A DNA stretch of 64,000 bases from an uncultured Bacteroidales bacterium (GTDB lineage: Bacteria > Bacteroidota > Bacteroidia > Bacteroidales > F082), in NCBI GenBank assembly GCA_905236635.1, contig CAJOCJ010000004.1:62001-126000 (forward strand). Reading direction: 5' to 3'. Position 1 is the stretch's first letter; every line of letters starts with the position of its first letter. Positions 41,114-50,690 of the stretch are shown here, one piece after another. The notes beneath the pieces are model-generated. The model had not been told where the DNA came from and searched no databases. It saw only the letters and a program-made list of their open reading frames with translations. The translations under genes were made by a program, and so were the position numbers.

Positions 41114-43569
41114 TCGCAGATATCATATTTATCGGCTAACAGAGCCAAGAGGGCGTCGGCTTGATTCATGAAGTCGATGCCTTTTTGTTCCCAGTCGGGG
41201 AGTGGAGTGGCATCAGGTCCGCGACGGTTGTCCACATCGACGAGGTAATCCGCCGATTTCTGTTCCAGCTGGATGAACATCGGGCGCATCTTATGGCATA
41301 CAGCCTGAGCCTTTGCGAAGTCATGCTCGGTGATGGCGTCGTTGAGAACCACGAGGTTGTCAGTGGTTGACTGCACGAAGGTCATCAGGATCTCGTGGAT
41401 GGCGCTGCTGTCGTTGTCAAACATCTCGCAAAGCATCGGGAAGTCGGAGGCATATTCGCAGCTCTGACGTTCCTCTTCGGTCCATTTGACGTTGAGTAAT
41501 GTCGCCAAGTCCTTGATGCTGAATGGCTTTTTGAGATATCCGTTGAAGCCCTCGTTGGCGGCGAACTTCTCGGTGTATTCGTCGCTGGCGGTCATCAGGA
41601 TAACGACCTTGTCTTTGTCGACATTCTTTATAGTCTTCATGATGTCGTTGCCGGAGAATGTGCCCATTTCACGGTCAGTGATGACCACATCGTATCTGTC
41701 GAGTTCCTTGATGTATTTGTTGAACTCGATGTAGGAACGGCAGATGTCGGAGTTGTGCCCGAGCTTGTCGAGCATTGATTTGATAACAGCAAGTAGGCTG
41801 TTGTCGTCGTCGATGAGAAGTATATTCATTTTTTCCTTAGTATTTGCTAATATATTAGTAGGTTTTTTCTGTTCCTTAGTTTGAGGCTTGTCGACAATCT
41901 TTATAGGGATTGAGATTTCGAAATGACTACCTTTTTCAAGCTCAGACATCACTTTGATGTTGCCTCCGAGAATCTCGAGCATGCCTTTCACCACGAAGAG
42001 TCCGAAGCCGTTACCCTCGGCGAGACCTGGGTTGTTGTCGGCCTTACTGAATGGCTTGAACATCTCTTCAATCTTCTCGTTAGGGATGCCGATGCCATTG
42101 TCTATCACGTTGAAAATCAATTTGTTTTTGACGATATAGACACCGAAATGGACCTCGCCTTCGATGGTGTATTTGATAGCGTTGGATATGATGTTGCTAA
42201 CCACTTGCTTGATCTTCAGAGCATCGGAGTTGATGTAAATGTTGTCGGCAATGTTTTTATGATAGAAGAACTTGAGTTGTTTGTTTTCCGCTATAGGCTT
42301 GAACATCGTGGCGAGCTGGTCGCTGAGTTCTGACACGTTGAAGTCGGCACGACGGATAAACTGCTTGCCTTGTTCGAGGCTCGAGAAGTCCAGCAGATTC
42401 GACAGGAGCGAGAGGATGTGCTGCGATGAGTATTTCATCGAGTTGAGACGCTTCATGTCTTCGTCGCTGTGTTTCTCCATCTGCATCAACTCGATGTAAC
42501 CAATGACAGAAGAGAGAGGCGCTTTGATGTCGTGTGACACCGAGAGAAGCAGCTTGTGACGGCTCTCCATAATCTCTTCGGTACGGCGCTGGGCTTCCTC
42601 CATGGCGCGTCGAGCTCGCGAGACGCGCTGTATATCTCTGGAAATCAAGAGGATAAACAATAAAATACTGCATAGCGCCACAGTGCCGCCGTAAATCGAA
42701 TAATCAAGGCTTCGTTGGATGATCTCCTCGCTCTTTTGGATGGCTATCATCACCGATGTCAGCGTCTGTTTGTGTAGAACGATAAGCAGGTCTGAGATCT
42801 CTTCAGAAATCTCCTGGTCTGACTTAATAAAGCTTTGATATTGATTTTCAATGGTTTGCAGTCTTTTGATGTACTCCTGCTTGCCTTTGTCGGTATAAAT
42901 CTTAATACCCGCCATAAGGTCGACCTTGTTCTCCGGAGTCTCTTCAGTGATGGTGTCGTAAGTGGTGGTCGTTACCACAATGATGCTGTCGCGAGGCGTC
43001 TCGGAGTTAAAGACACGCTGGAAGAAACTTTGGCGTTCGCCTTGTATGATAATGGTGTCTTGATGAGTTCTAGCGATGATTCTTGTCGTTTTCTCCCTCG
43101 GCTTGTATTGCGATAGCAGTTTGTAAATCTCATCATAGGGGTTAAAGACATCATATTGATGCGTTATATCCTTGATAATGCTTTCCTTACGATTCAAGAG
43201 ATCAACGATGTCGTTGAGCAGCTGCTGGTTTTTAATGTCGTCTTCCGAATATAAGATTATGGAATCCTTGATGGCAGAAGTGAGCTGTAGATTCTCGCTG
43301 AATTTCAACAGATGCTCGGCATTTCCAGAGATTGTATAAAGCTGGGCGTGCGACTGCGCCTCATTCACATTTTGAATCAATTCATTTGTGAAATTGAGCA
43401 CTTTTTCATTTTTATCTATCGCAACGCGTTGATTAAGAATGGTTTTCTTAAGGTTTGAGATGTAATAAATCATAAAGGCGCACATTATGGTGATAAGGAT
43501 ATAAATCACTATCGTCTCCCAGCGGATACGACCTTCATAATGTTTCCTTATGGATTTGACTTTACTCAT
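41110..43569 (-). CDS. Hybrid sensor histidine kinase with REC and HPt domains
   Basis: HKLLLSVSHDIKAPLSSVIGYIEL; NGFGLFVVKGMLEILGG; MNILLIDDDNSLL; C-term HPt-like AKAQAVCHKMRPMF. Confidence 0.92.
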   Translation of the reverse strand: MSKVKSIRKHYEGRIRWETIVIYILITIMCAFMIYYISNLKKTILNQRVAIDKNEKVLNFTNELIQNVNEAQSHAQLYTISGNAEHLLKFSENLQLTSAIKDSIILYSEDDIKNQQLLNDIVDLLNRKESIIKDITHQYDVFNPYDEIYKLLSQYKPREKTTRIIARTHQDTIIIQGERQSFFQRVFNSETPRDSIIVVTTTTYDTITEETPENKVDLMAGIKIYTDKGKQEYIKRLQTIENQYQSFIKSDQEISEEISDLLIVLHKQTLTSVMIAIQKSEEIIQRSLDYSIYGGTVALCSILLFILLISRDIQRVSRARRAMEEAQRRTEEIMESRHKLLLSVSHDIKAPLSSVIGYIELMQMEKHSDEDMKRLNSMKYSSQHILSLLSNLLDFSSLEQGKQFIRRADFNVSELSDQLATMFKPIAENKQLKFFYHKNIADNIYINSDALKIKQVVSNIISNAIKYTIEGEVHFGVYIVKNKLIFNVIDNGIGIPNEKIEEMFKPFSKADNNPGLAEGNGFGLFVVKGMLEILGGNIKVMSELEKGSHFEISIPIKIVDKPQTKEQKKPTNILANTKEKMNILLIDDDNSLLAVIKSMLDKLGHNSDICRSYIEFNKYIKELDRYDVVITDREMGTFSGNDIMKTIKNVDKDKVVILMTASDEYTEKFAANEGFNGYLKKPFSIKDLATLLNVKWTEEERQSCEYASDFPMLCEMFDNDSSAIHEILMTFVQSTTDNLVVLNDAITEHDFAKAQAVCHKMRPMFIQLEQKSADYLVDVDNRRGPDATPLPDWEQKGIDFMNQADALLALLADKYDICD

Positions 43570-43640
43570 CGTGACAAAATTACTAAAAAAATGAATAATA
43601 TCAGAAATAATTTATAATTTTGCATAATAAGTTTAAAAAT

Positions 43641-44729
43641 ATGAAGAAAGTTTTGCTTATAGCGCTTTGCGCAATGGTTATAATCGGTTGTACAACGAAA
43701 AATGAGGTTAATCTTATGAATATCAATGATTTCAACGCTGAAGTAGATGGCAAAAAAGTGTCATTGTACACTTTGAAAAACGGGTTTCTTACCATGCAGG
43801 TGACGAATTACGGCGGACGTGTCGTGTCGTTATGGATGCCAGATAATAAAGGCAAATCCGACAATATTGTTCTTGGCTACGACAATATCGACAAGTATAT
43901 TAATAATAAAGGTGAGAGATATCTGGGCGCTGTCGTCGGCCGTTATGCCAACCGCATCGGACATGGCGAATTCATGCTTGACGGCAAAAAATATGAGCTT
44001 TATAAAAATGACCATGGCAACACTCTTCATGGCGGCGAGTTCGGCGTTGACCGCGTAGTCTGGGATGTTGATTCGGTTACCGACAACGCCATAGTGCTGC
44101 ATGTTGTTCTGCCTGATGGCTTGGACGGCTTCCCGGGCAACCTCGACATCACCATGACCTATACCTTGACTCCCGATAACGAATTCCGTGTCGATTACCT
44201 CGCTAAAACGGATGCTCCGACCGTCTGCAACCTCTCACATCACTCATTCTTCAACATGAGAGGCGAGGGCAACGGCACCGTCCTTGACCATGAGCTGATG
44301 ATAAACAGCGCCAGTATAACACCTGTTGACGAAAAGCTTATTCCCACAGGGGAATTCTTAAGTGTCAAAGGCACTCCGATGGATTTTACAGAGGCTAAAC
44401 CTATTGGTCGTGACATCGAAAAAGACCATCCTCAGATGAAATATGGCGGTGGCTATGACTTTAACTGGGTCTTGAATAAGCCGATGGGTGAGATGGGACA
44501 GGCAGCAAGTGTCTGTGAGCCGGCATCAGGCCGAGTGATGGAGGTATTCACCGACCAACCGGGAATGCAGTTCTACAGTGGTAATTTCTTTGAAGAGAAA
44601 TATTGTTCGTTTGCCCTTGAAACACAGCTGTTTCCGGACTCTCCAAACCAGCCTGATTTCCCAAGTGCGGTGTTAAGGCCTGGCGAGGAATATCATCATA
44701 CTTGTATCTACAAGTTCAGCGTTAAATAG
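43641..44729 (+). CDS. galM: Aldose 1-epimerase (lipoprotein form)
   Basis: Lipobox MVIIGCTTK; VTNYGGRVVSLWMPDN; GAVVGRYANRIGHGEF; NLSHHSFFNMRGEG. Confidence 0.93.
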   Translation: MKKVLLIALCAMVIIGCTTKNEVNLMNINDFNAEVDGKKVSLYTLKNGFLTMQVTNYGGRVVSLWMPDNKGKSDNIVLGYDNIDKYINNKGERYLGAVVGRYANRIGHGEFMLDGKKYELYKNDHGNTLHGGEFGVDRVVWDVDSVTDNAIVLHVVLPDGLDGFPGNLDITMTYTLTPDNEFRVDYLAKTDAPTVCNLSHHSFFNMRGEGNGTVLDHELMINSASITPVDEKLIPTGEFLSVKGTPMDFTEAKPIGRDIEKDHPQMKYGGGYDFNWVLNKPMGEMGQAASVCEPASGRVMEVFTDQPGMQFYSGNFFEEKYCSFALETQLFPDSPNQPDFPSAVLRPGEEYHHTCIYKFSVK

Positions 44730-45015
44730 ACTTATCTATCTTCCAGGCGAACGCTCTCAGGCCTAACTCTGGCGTCTGTTGGTCGTGTTCGTGCAGCATG
44801 TTCATTATCGTCTCGACTTTCTCGTCATCGACGAAGGTGAGCATGGCGTCGTTGAACGTAGGCCAGGTGTGTGTGCCATAATGCGGCTCGCCTGTCTCTG
44901 AGCCTCTTCCTGTTATCTCGTTCCAACGGGTGAATCCGCGAACTCCCTGTTTTTCAAGGAGTTCGGAGATCTCTTCGTAATAGGCTTGATTATATGCTAT
45001 GAATATTGCTGTCAT
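44722..45015 (-). CDS. Small PII-like / ferredoxin-fold protein linked to RND efflux operon
   Basis: 97 aa MTAIFIAYNQAYYEEISELLEKQGVRGFTRWNEITGRGSETGEP...; 12 bp downstream of RND permease. Confidence 0.6.
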   Translation of the reverse strand: MTAIFIAYNQAYYEEISELLEKQGVRGFTRWNEITGRGSETGEPHYGTHTWPTFNDAMLTFVDDEKVETIMNMLHEHDQQTPELGLRAFAWKIDKSI

Positions 45016-45027
45016 TTTTCTTCATTT

Positions 45028-48000
45028 TTAGTTAGCCATTGCAAGTCTTGCTGCTTTTCTTTCCTGACGTCTTCTTCTTCTCGAGATGAAGATGGCGTAG
45101 AGGGTAGGGATGAGCACGAGGGTGATGAGGGTGGAGAAGGTAAGTCCCCACGACACCACCACGCCGAGGCCGTTCCACATCTCAGCGCCTTCGCCTGTTC
45201 CGATAGCCATAGGCACCATACCGAGCACGGTGGTGAGTGTTGTCATCAAGATAGGACGCAGACGTTGGCGCGAGGCGGTGACGACCGATTCGTTGACGCC
45301 CATGCCGCGCTCGAGGCACAACCTGGTGTAGTCGATGAGCACGATGCCGTTTTTCACCACGATACCCATCAGGATCATGACGCCGATGAGCGCCATCACG
45401 CCGAGCGCCATACCGTTGACTCTCAAGCCGATAAGCACGCCAGTGATAGCGAACGGCACGGAGAACATGATGACGAACGGGTCGAGCAACGACTCAAACT
45501 GTGACGCCATAACCACGTAAACAAGGATGACGATGAGGATGATGAGTGTGAACATGTCCTTGAATGCATCCTGCTGGTCTTCGTAGTCACCGGCAATCTT
45601 CACCATGAACTCGGCAGGTATCTCGACCTTGTCGATACATCTCTCTGATGCTGCCACACCGTCGCTCAAGGCATAGCCTTTTGCCACGATGCCTGTGATG
45701 GTGACGATACGCTCACGGTCTTTACGTTCGATGGTAGGAGGGGTGCGGCCTTCCACAATCTTTGCCACCTCGCTGAGGCGCACTGCGTTGCCTGACGCTC
45801 CGTAGAGCACTATGTTTTCGATGTTTTCTACGCCTGTGCGGAACTCAGGAGCGTAACGTACGCGGATGTTATATTCGTCGCCGTCTTCGCGGAAATATGT
45901 CATTACCGAGCCGTTTATGCGGTTTCTCACATATTGTGACGCTGTGGTGATGTTGATGCCGTTGAGCATCAGCTTCTCGCGGTCGAAGTCGACATGCATC
46001 TCAGGGGTGTATTCGTCGCGGCTGATGAGCACCTGCGAAATCTCAGGGCAGTCACGTAACTCGGCAGCCAGGTCGTTGGCGATGCGGTCGGAAACGTTGA
46101 AGTCATAGCCGTAGATCTCGAGTTTCACGCTCGCTGTCGAACCCATGCCCATGCCTTCCGACACGTTGTATTTCTTGATGACAGCGTTCTCACGCAGGTT
46201 TTTACGGATGTATTCCGCTATCTCCTGTGAGCTTCTATTACGCGTCTCCTTGCTTCCGAGGTTGAAGTTCATCGCGAGGATGTGTGTGCCGTTGCTCTGC
46301 ATGGATGCGAAGGCGTTCTCCTCATCGGCCACGCCGTAACGGTAGTTCATAACCTTGATCTCAGGGATCTCGCGCATATATTTCTCAGCTAACTCGGCGC
46401 CAAGCTGGCCTGTAATGTCTTCTTGGGTACCTACAGGCAGCTCGATATTAGCTGTCAGACGCCCTTGGTCCATGCTTGGCAGGTATTCTGTCTTCATGCC
46501 CGGCATTGTGGTGACGATGGTCACCACAAAGATGACCACTGCTATGATGAGGGTGAGGGCGCGGTGTGTCACTGCCCAGTTGATGAGACGGCCGTAGCCG
46601 CGGCTGAGGGCGTCGAGACCTTTGTTAATAGGTGTGAACACTATCTTATGCCACGCGTGTGAGCGCGGGTTCCTCTTGAGCATCCTGGAACACATCATCG
46701 GGACCAGCGTCAGAGCGGCCGAGGTTGACACAATCATGATGATACTCACGATCCAACCGAGCTGGTGGAAGAACACGCCGACTGCGCCGCTGACCATGGT
46801 GAGAGGCAGGAACACCGCCAACATGGTGAGGGTAGAGGCGATAACAGAGATTGACACCTCTTGAGTGGCATGTACTGCCGCTTCCTTTGGCTTGGCGCCT
46901 CGGTCGATATGTGAGGTGATGTTCTCCAACACCACGATAGCGTCGTCGACGACCATACCGATGGCGATGGTCAAAGCACTCATTGATATGATATTCAATG
47001 TGTTACCCGTCGCGAAGAGGTACACCACCGATGCCACCAACGAGATTGGGATTGAGAGCACGATGATGATGGTGGCTCTCCATCTGCCGAGGAAGATGAA
47101 CACCACCAACATAACCACCATGAAGGTGATGAAGATGGTCTCTTTCAACGAATCGATAGTGTTTACGATGCTTTCGCTGGTATCGTTGATCAGGTTGATT
47201 TGGATATCCGACGGCAGAGTCTTCTTAATCTTCACCAATTCTTTATGAATACCTTGACAGACCTTGACGGAGTTGGCGTCGGTCTGTTTCTGGATTGTCA
47301 CCATGGCGCCTTGGATTCCGTTGGAGAACACCTTCTGCAGACGTTCCTGCTCGCCGTCGTTGACGCGTGCCACGTCTTTCAGATAGATAGGAGTGCCTTG
47401 GAATGTGCCGACCACCACGTCGAGCATCTCTTTTGCCGACTTGAACTCTTTCTCCACGCGCACAGCATAGGTGTTGGAGCCTATGTCGATGTTGCCGGCA
47501 GGAGTGTTGCGGTTTTCGTATGCCAACGCCTGTGAAATCTGCTCCACAGTGAGGTTATATGCCTCGAGTTTGTTAGGGTCAACATACACCTGGATCTCAC
47601 GTTTCGGAGCACCTGCGACAGACACTGTACCCACGCCAGCCACACGTGCCAACGGTGTCGTCAGCTTGTCGTCGAGGATCTTGTCGAGACCCGAGAGGCT
47701 CTCTTCTGCCGTGACGGAGAGGAACATGACTGGGATGTCCTCCATGCTGAACTTGAAGATGGTAGGGTTACCTGCCCCGTCGGGGAGGTACTGCCGTACC
47801 ATATCTAGCTTGTCGCGCACGTTGTTGGTTGCCTCCTCTATGTCAATACCATATTCAAACTGCAGCGTGATGACGCACACATTCTCCTTCGAAGATGATG
47901 AGAGGTGCTTCAGGTCACTCACGCCGTTCAGAGTGTTTTCAAGTGTTTTGGTGATATTCGTCTCAATATCTTCCGCGCTCGCACCCGAATAGGACGTCAT

Positions 48001-48141
48001 CACCATGATGGCGTTGGTTCCCATGTCAGGGAAGAGGTTGATCGACAGCTTCGTGAGCGCGAAGACACCCAGAATCGCTACCGTGATGAAGACCAGCGAT
48101 ACCGTTACCGGGTGGTTGACTGATGTTCTATATAAACTCAT
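45028..48141 (-). CDS. RND efflux permease (AcrB/HAE1 type)
   Basis: 1037 aa; PVTVSLVFITVAILGVFALTKLSINLFPDM; GMVVDDAIVVLENI; VILMGIVVKNGIVLIDY. Confidence 0.95.
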   Translation of the reverse strand: MSLYRTSVNHPVTVSLVFITVAILGVFALTKLSINLFPDMGTNAIMVMTSYSGASAEDIETNITKTLENTLNGVSDLKHLSSSSKENVCVITLQFEYGIDIEEATNNVRDKLDMVRQYLPDGAGNPTIFKFSMEDIPVMFLSVTAEESLSGLDKILDDKLTTPLARVAGVGTVSVAGAPKREIQVYVDPNKLEAYNLTVEQISQALAYENRNTPAGNIDIGSNTYAVRVEKEFKSAKEMLDVVVGTFQGTPIYLKDVARVNDGEQERLQKVFSNGIQGAMVTIQKQTDANSVKVCQGIHKELVKIKKTLPSDIQINLINDTSESIVNTIDSLKETIFITFMVVMLVVFIFLGRWRATIIIVLSIPISLVASVVYLFATGNTLNIISMSALTIAIGMVVDDAIVVLENITSHIDRGAKPKEAAVHATQEVSISVIASTLTMLAVFLPLTMVSGAVGVFFHQLGWIVSIIMIVSTSAALTLVPMMCSRMLKRNPRSHAWHKIVFTPINKGLDALSRGYGRLINWAVTHRALTLIIAVVIFVVTIVTTMPGMKTEYLPSMDQGRLTANIELPVGTQEDITGQLGAELAEKYMREIPEIKVMNYRYGVADEENAFASMQSNGTHILAMNFNLGSKETRNRSSQEIAEYIRKNLRENAVIKKYNVSEGMGMGSTASVKLEIYGYDFNVSDRIANDLAAELRDCPEISQVLISRDEYTPEMHVDFDREKLMLNGINITTASQYVRNRINGSVMTYFREDGDEYNIRVRYAPEFRTGVENIENIVLYGASGNAVRLSEVAKIVEGRTPPTIERKDRERIVTITGIVAKGYALSDGVAASERCIDKVEIPAEFMVKIAGDYEDQQDAFKDMFTLIILIVILVYVVMASQFESLLDPFVIMFSVPFAITGVLIGLRVNGMALGVMALIGVMILMGIVVKNGIVLIDYTRLCLERGMGVNESVVTASRQRLRPILMTTLTTVLGMVPMAIGTGEGAEMWNGLGVVVSWGLTFSTLITLVLIPTLYAIFISRRRRRQERKAARLAMAN

Positions 48142-48162
48142 GATACTCTTTGATTTACAACA

Positions 48163-49179
48163 TTATTTCACCACTTCGACTGCGATGCCGTTCTTCAACT
48201 TGGTCTGACCTGTCATGACGACTGTCGCGTTGTCGTCCAGTCCACTGATGACCTCGTATTTGTTGCCCATCCTGCGGCCTAGTTCAACGACGGTGTATGT
48301 CACGGTGCCGTCATCATTGAGGACGTAGACATACTGTTCGCCCGAGCCGACCTGCTTCAGCACTGCCCTGTCAGGGACGACAACGCGGAAGTTATCGCCG
48401 TAGTTGACAGTGACGCGTGCAAACATACCCGGACGAAGTGCCATGTCTTTGTTGGCATATTTCACCTCGACAGGGAAAGTATGCGTCATCGAGTTGATGG
48501 TAGGGTAGATGAGGTCCACAGTGCCTTTGAAAACCTGGTCCCCGTAGGCGTCGGTAGTGATATCGACCTCCATGCCTTTCTTTATCTGCGAATATTTGCT
48601 TTCCGAGATGTTGATGAGCATCTTTACCGGGTTGATCTTCTGGATCACGAACAACGGCTGTGCCATGGCGTACATATCGCCTTCGTCGTAGTTACGGGCT
48701 GTCACGATGCCGCTGATAGGGCTTTTCAACACTGTGTTTTCCAGAAGGTTTTTATAGGTCTTCTTTGAGACATCGTATTTCAATGTCATAGCCTCGTAAT
48801 CCGACTGTGACGTGGCTCCTATCTCATGAAGCTGTTTGATACGGCCGAACTCGATAGAGTCGTTGACGAGCTGGAGACGTGCCTTCTCGAGGTTCACGGC
48901 GTCCATCTTTGCGAGTGTCTGTCCTGCATTGACCTTGTCGCCAATCTCCACGTAAATCTTGCTGATACGTGCTGAAGCCTGTGGCGCGATGTTGTTCACG
49001 ATGTCGGCCTCGATGGTGGTGGGATATACCTGAAGCTGCGAGACGTTCTCGGCGTTGACAGTGGCAACGGTCACTTTCGGGTTCTCTGTCACGACCTGTT
49101 GCGTGTTCTGATTCTGCTCACCGCACGACATCATGAAGAGGGCGGCTGTAGCGATTAATAATGTGTTAAACCTTTTCAT
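48163..49179 (-). CDS. RND efflux periplasmic adaptor subunit
   Basis: Lipoprotein signal LFMMSCGEQ; IYVEIGDKVNAGQTLAKMD; LRPGMFARVTV. Confidence 0.93.
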   Translation of the reverse strand: MKRFNTLLIATAALFMMSCGEQNQNTQQVVTENPKVTVATVNAENVSQLQVYPTTIEADIVNNIAPQASARISKIYVEIGDKVNAGQTLAKMDAVNLEKARLQLVNDSIEFGRIKQLHEIGATSQSDYEAMTLKYDVSKKTYKNLLENTVLKSPISGIVTARNYDEGDMYAMAQPLFVIQKINPVKMLINISESKYSQIKKGMEVDITTDAYGDQVFKGTVDLIYPTINSMTHTFPVEVKYANKDMALRPGMFARVTVNYGDNFRVVVPDRAVLKQVGSGEQYVYVLNDDGTVTYTVVELGRRMGNKYEVISGLDDNATVVMTGQTKLKNGIAVEVVK

Positions 49180-49190
49180 TGTATGTGTAT

Positions 49191-50522
49191 TTATTCTTCT
49201 TTTCCTGCTAATTCATCCATTGCGGCCTTCGTCACCATAAAATTGTAAACCGCTTGGCTCATAGTGAGCTGTGCCTGTACCAATGCCAGCTGGGCGTCGT
49301 TGAGCTCCAGGAGCGTGGCTTTACCTAACTGATACATCTTTTCGGCTATGTCGTAGCTTCTTTGAGCCATCTCGAGCGTAGACTCTGCCGCTGAATAGTT
49401 CTTCATGCACGTCGCAATCTGGTTTTCGTAGTTCTTAAAGGCAATCTGAAGATTACGCTCTGTGTCTTCAAGATTGAGCTCCATAATGTCTTGGGTGGCC
49501 TCGTACTGACGGATGCTGTTGTGTTTTGAGAATCCATTGAACAGCGGGATGTTAAGCGTCAGGCCTGCCACCGAATACGGATACCATTTGAAGTTGAAGT
49601 CGTCACCCATCGCCAGGTAATTATATGAGAATGAGGCTGATAGGGTAGGTATATACTGGTATTTCGTCATCTTGATGGTGCGCTCAATCTGTTGCTGTTG
49701 CAGCTTGAACTGTACGATGGAGCTGTTGTTTTCGAGGTCTGTGTCCTCGGCCATCAGGTTATATGCCAGCAAATCGTCTTTGTATTGGTCTATCTCGCCT
49801 TGCACGCCTATTTTCTCGTTAAGGTCAACACCCATCACGGCTTTGAGCTGCCAGATGGCGAGGTCTATTGCCAGCAGCGAGCTGTACACGTTGGGTTCGG
49901 TGTTTTTCACGTTGACTTGAGCCCTGAGATACTCATATTCAGAGGTCTTGCCTGCGTTGTAGTTCTGCTCGGTGCGTTCGAGGTTGCTGGCGGCGTTCTC
50001 GTAAACGTCTTTATAAACCTCATACACCTGCTGAGCTAGCAACACCGCATAGAAACTCTGTTTTACCTTCGAAACCATCGCTATCTTCGACGAGCGTGCC
50101 TGTTCCACGGCGAGTTCCACGTCAAGGGCCGACAGCTTCAGCGACTGCCACAGTTGTGCGTTGATGAGTGGCATGGATGCACTGATGCCGGCATTTACGT
50201 TGTTCCATTTACCAACCTCGATCTCCATTGCCTGGCCACCGAAATCCATAGCCATGATCTGCTTTTTGATGGTGCGCTGGTAGCTTCCCGATGCGGCGAT
50301 GTTAGGATATAAAGCGGCGTAGCTGCCTTTTTTAGCATACCCCGACTTCTTGATGGTGAGGTCGGCGATTTTTATGCTGTTGCTCTCCTCCAAGGCTATC
50401 TCGATGGCCTGGTCAAGGGTGATGATGAGCGAATCCTGAACTTGCTGCGCATTCAAGATGCTGCCCGACATCATCAGAAAGAGGCTTAAAATCAATAAAA
50501 ATAAACGTTTTTGCCTATACAT
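49191..50522 (-). CDS. TolC family outer membrane efflux protein
   Basis: LTLNIPLFNGFSKHNSIRQYEATQ; LEMAQRSYDIAEKMYQLGKATLLELNDAQLALVQAQL. Confidence 0.93.
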   Translation of the reverse strand: MYRQKRLFLLILSLFLMMSGSILNAQQVQDSLIITLDQAIEIALEESNSIKIADLTIKKSGYAKKGSYAALYPNIAASGSYQRTIKKQIMAMDFGGQAMEIEVGKWNNVNAGISASMPLINAQLWQSLKLSALDVELAVEQARSSKIAMVSKVKQSFYAVLLAQQVYEVYKDVYENAASNLERTEQNYNAGKTSEYEYLRAQVNVKNTEPNVYSSLLAIDLAIWQLKAVMGVDLNEKIGVQGEIDQYKDDLLAYNLMAEDTDLENNSSIVQFKLQQQQIERTIKMTKYQYIPTLSASFSYNYLAMGDDFNFKWYPYSVAGLTLNIPLFNGFSKHNSIRQYEATQDIMELNLEDTERNLQIAFKNYENQIATCMKNYSAAESTLEMAQRSYDIAEKMYQLGKATLLELNDAQLALVQAQLTMSQAVYNFMVTKAAMDELAGKEE

Positions 50523-50690
50523 TTTATCTTAATTTTTTTCTTTTTTACCTATTTAATATAAACTTGCAAAAATACTAATTTTATCGAAACGTGACTTAGA
50601 AAATTTCAGATTTTGACGATGATTTTAAAAAAAGATTTGTTTGTATTTAAAAAATATATATTTTTGCGAGCAAGAGATTTGTAAAAATAG

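Noticed and set aside
44986-48208. Many antisense ORFs across the RND genes and other high-coding regions
   Set aside because: They mirror strong sense CDSs, are low-complexity (His/Arg/Ser-rich) and lack recognisable families; typical shadow ORFs.
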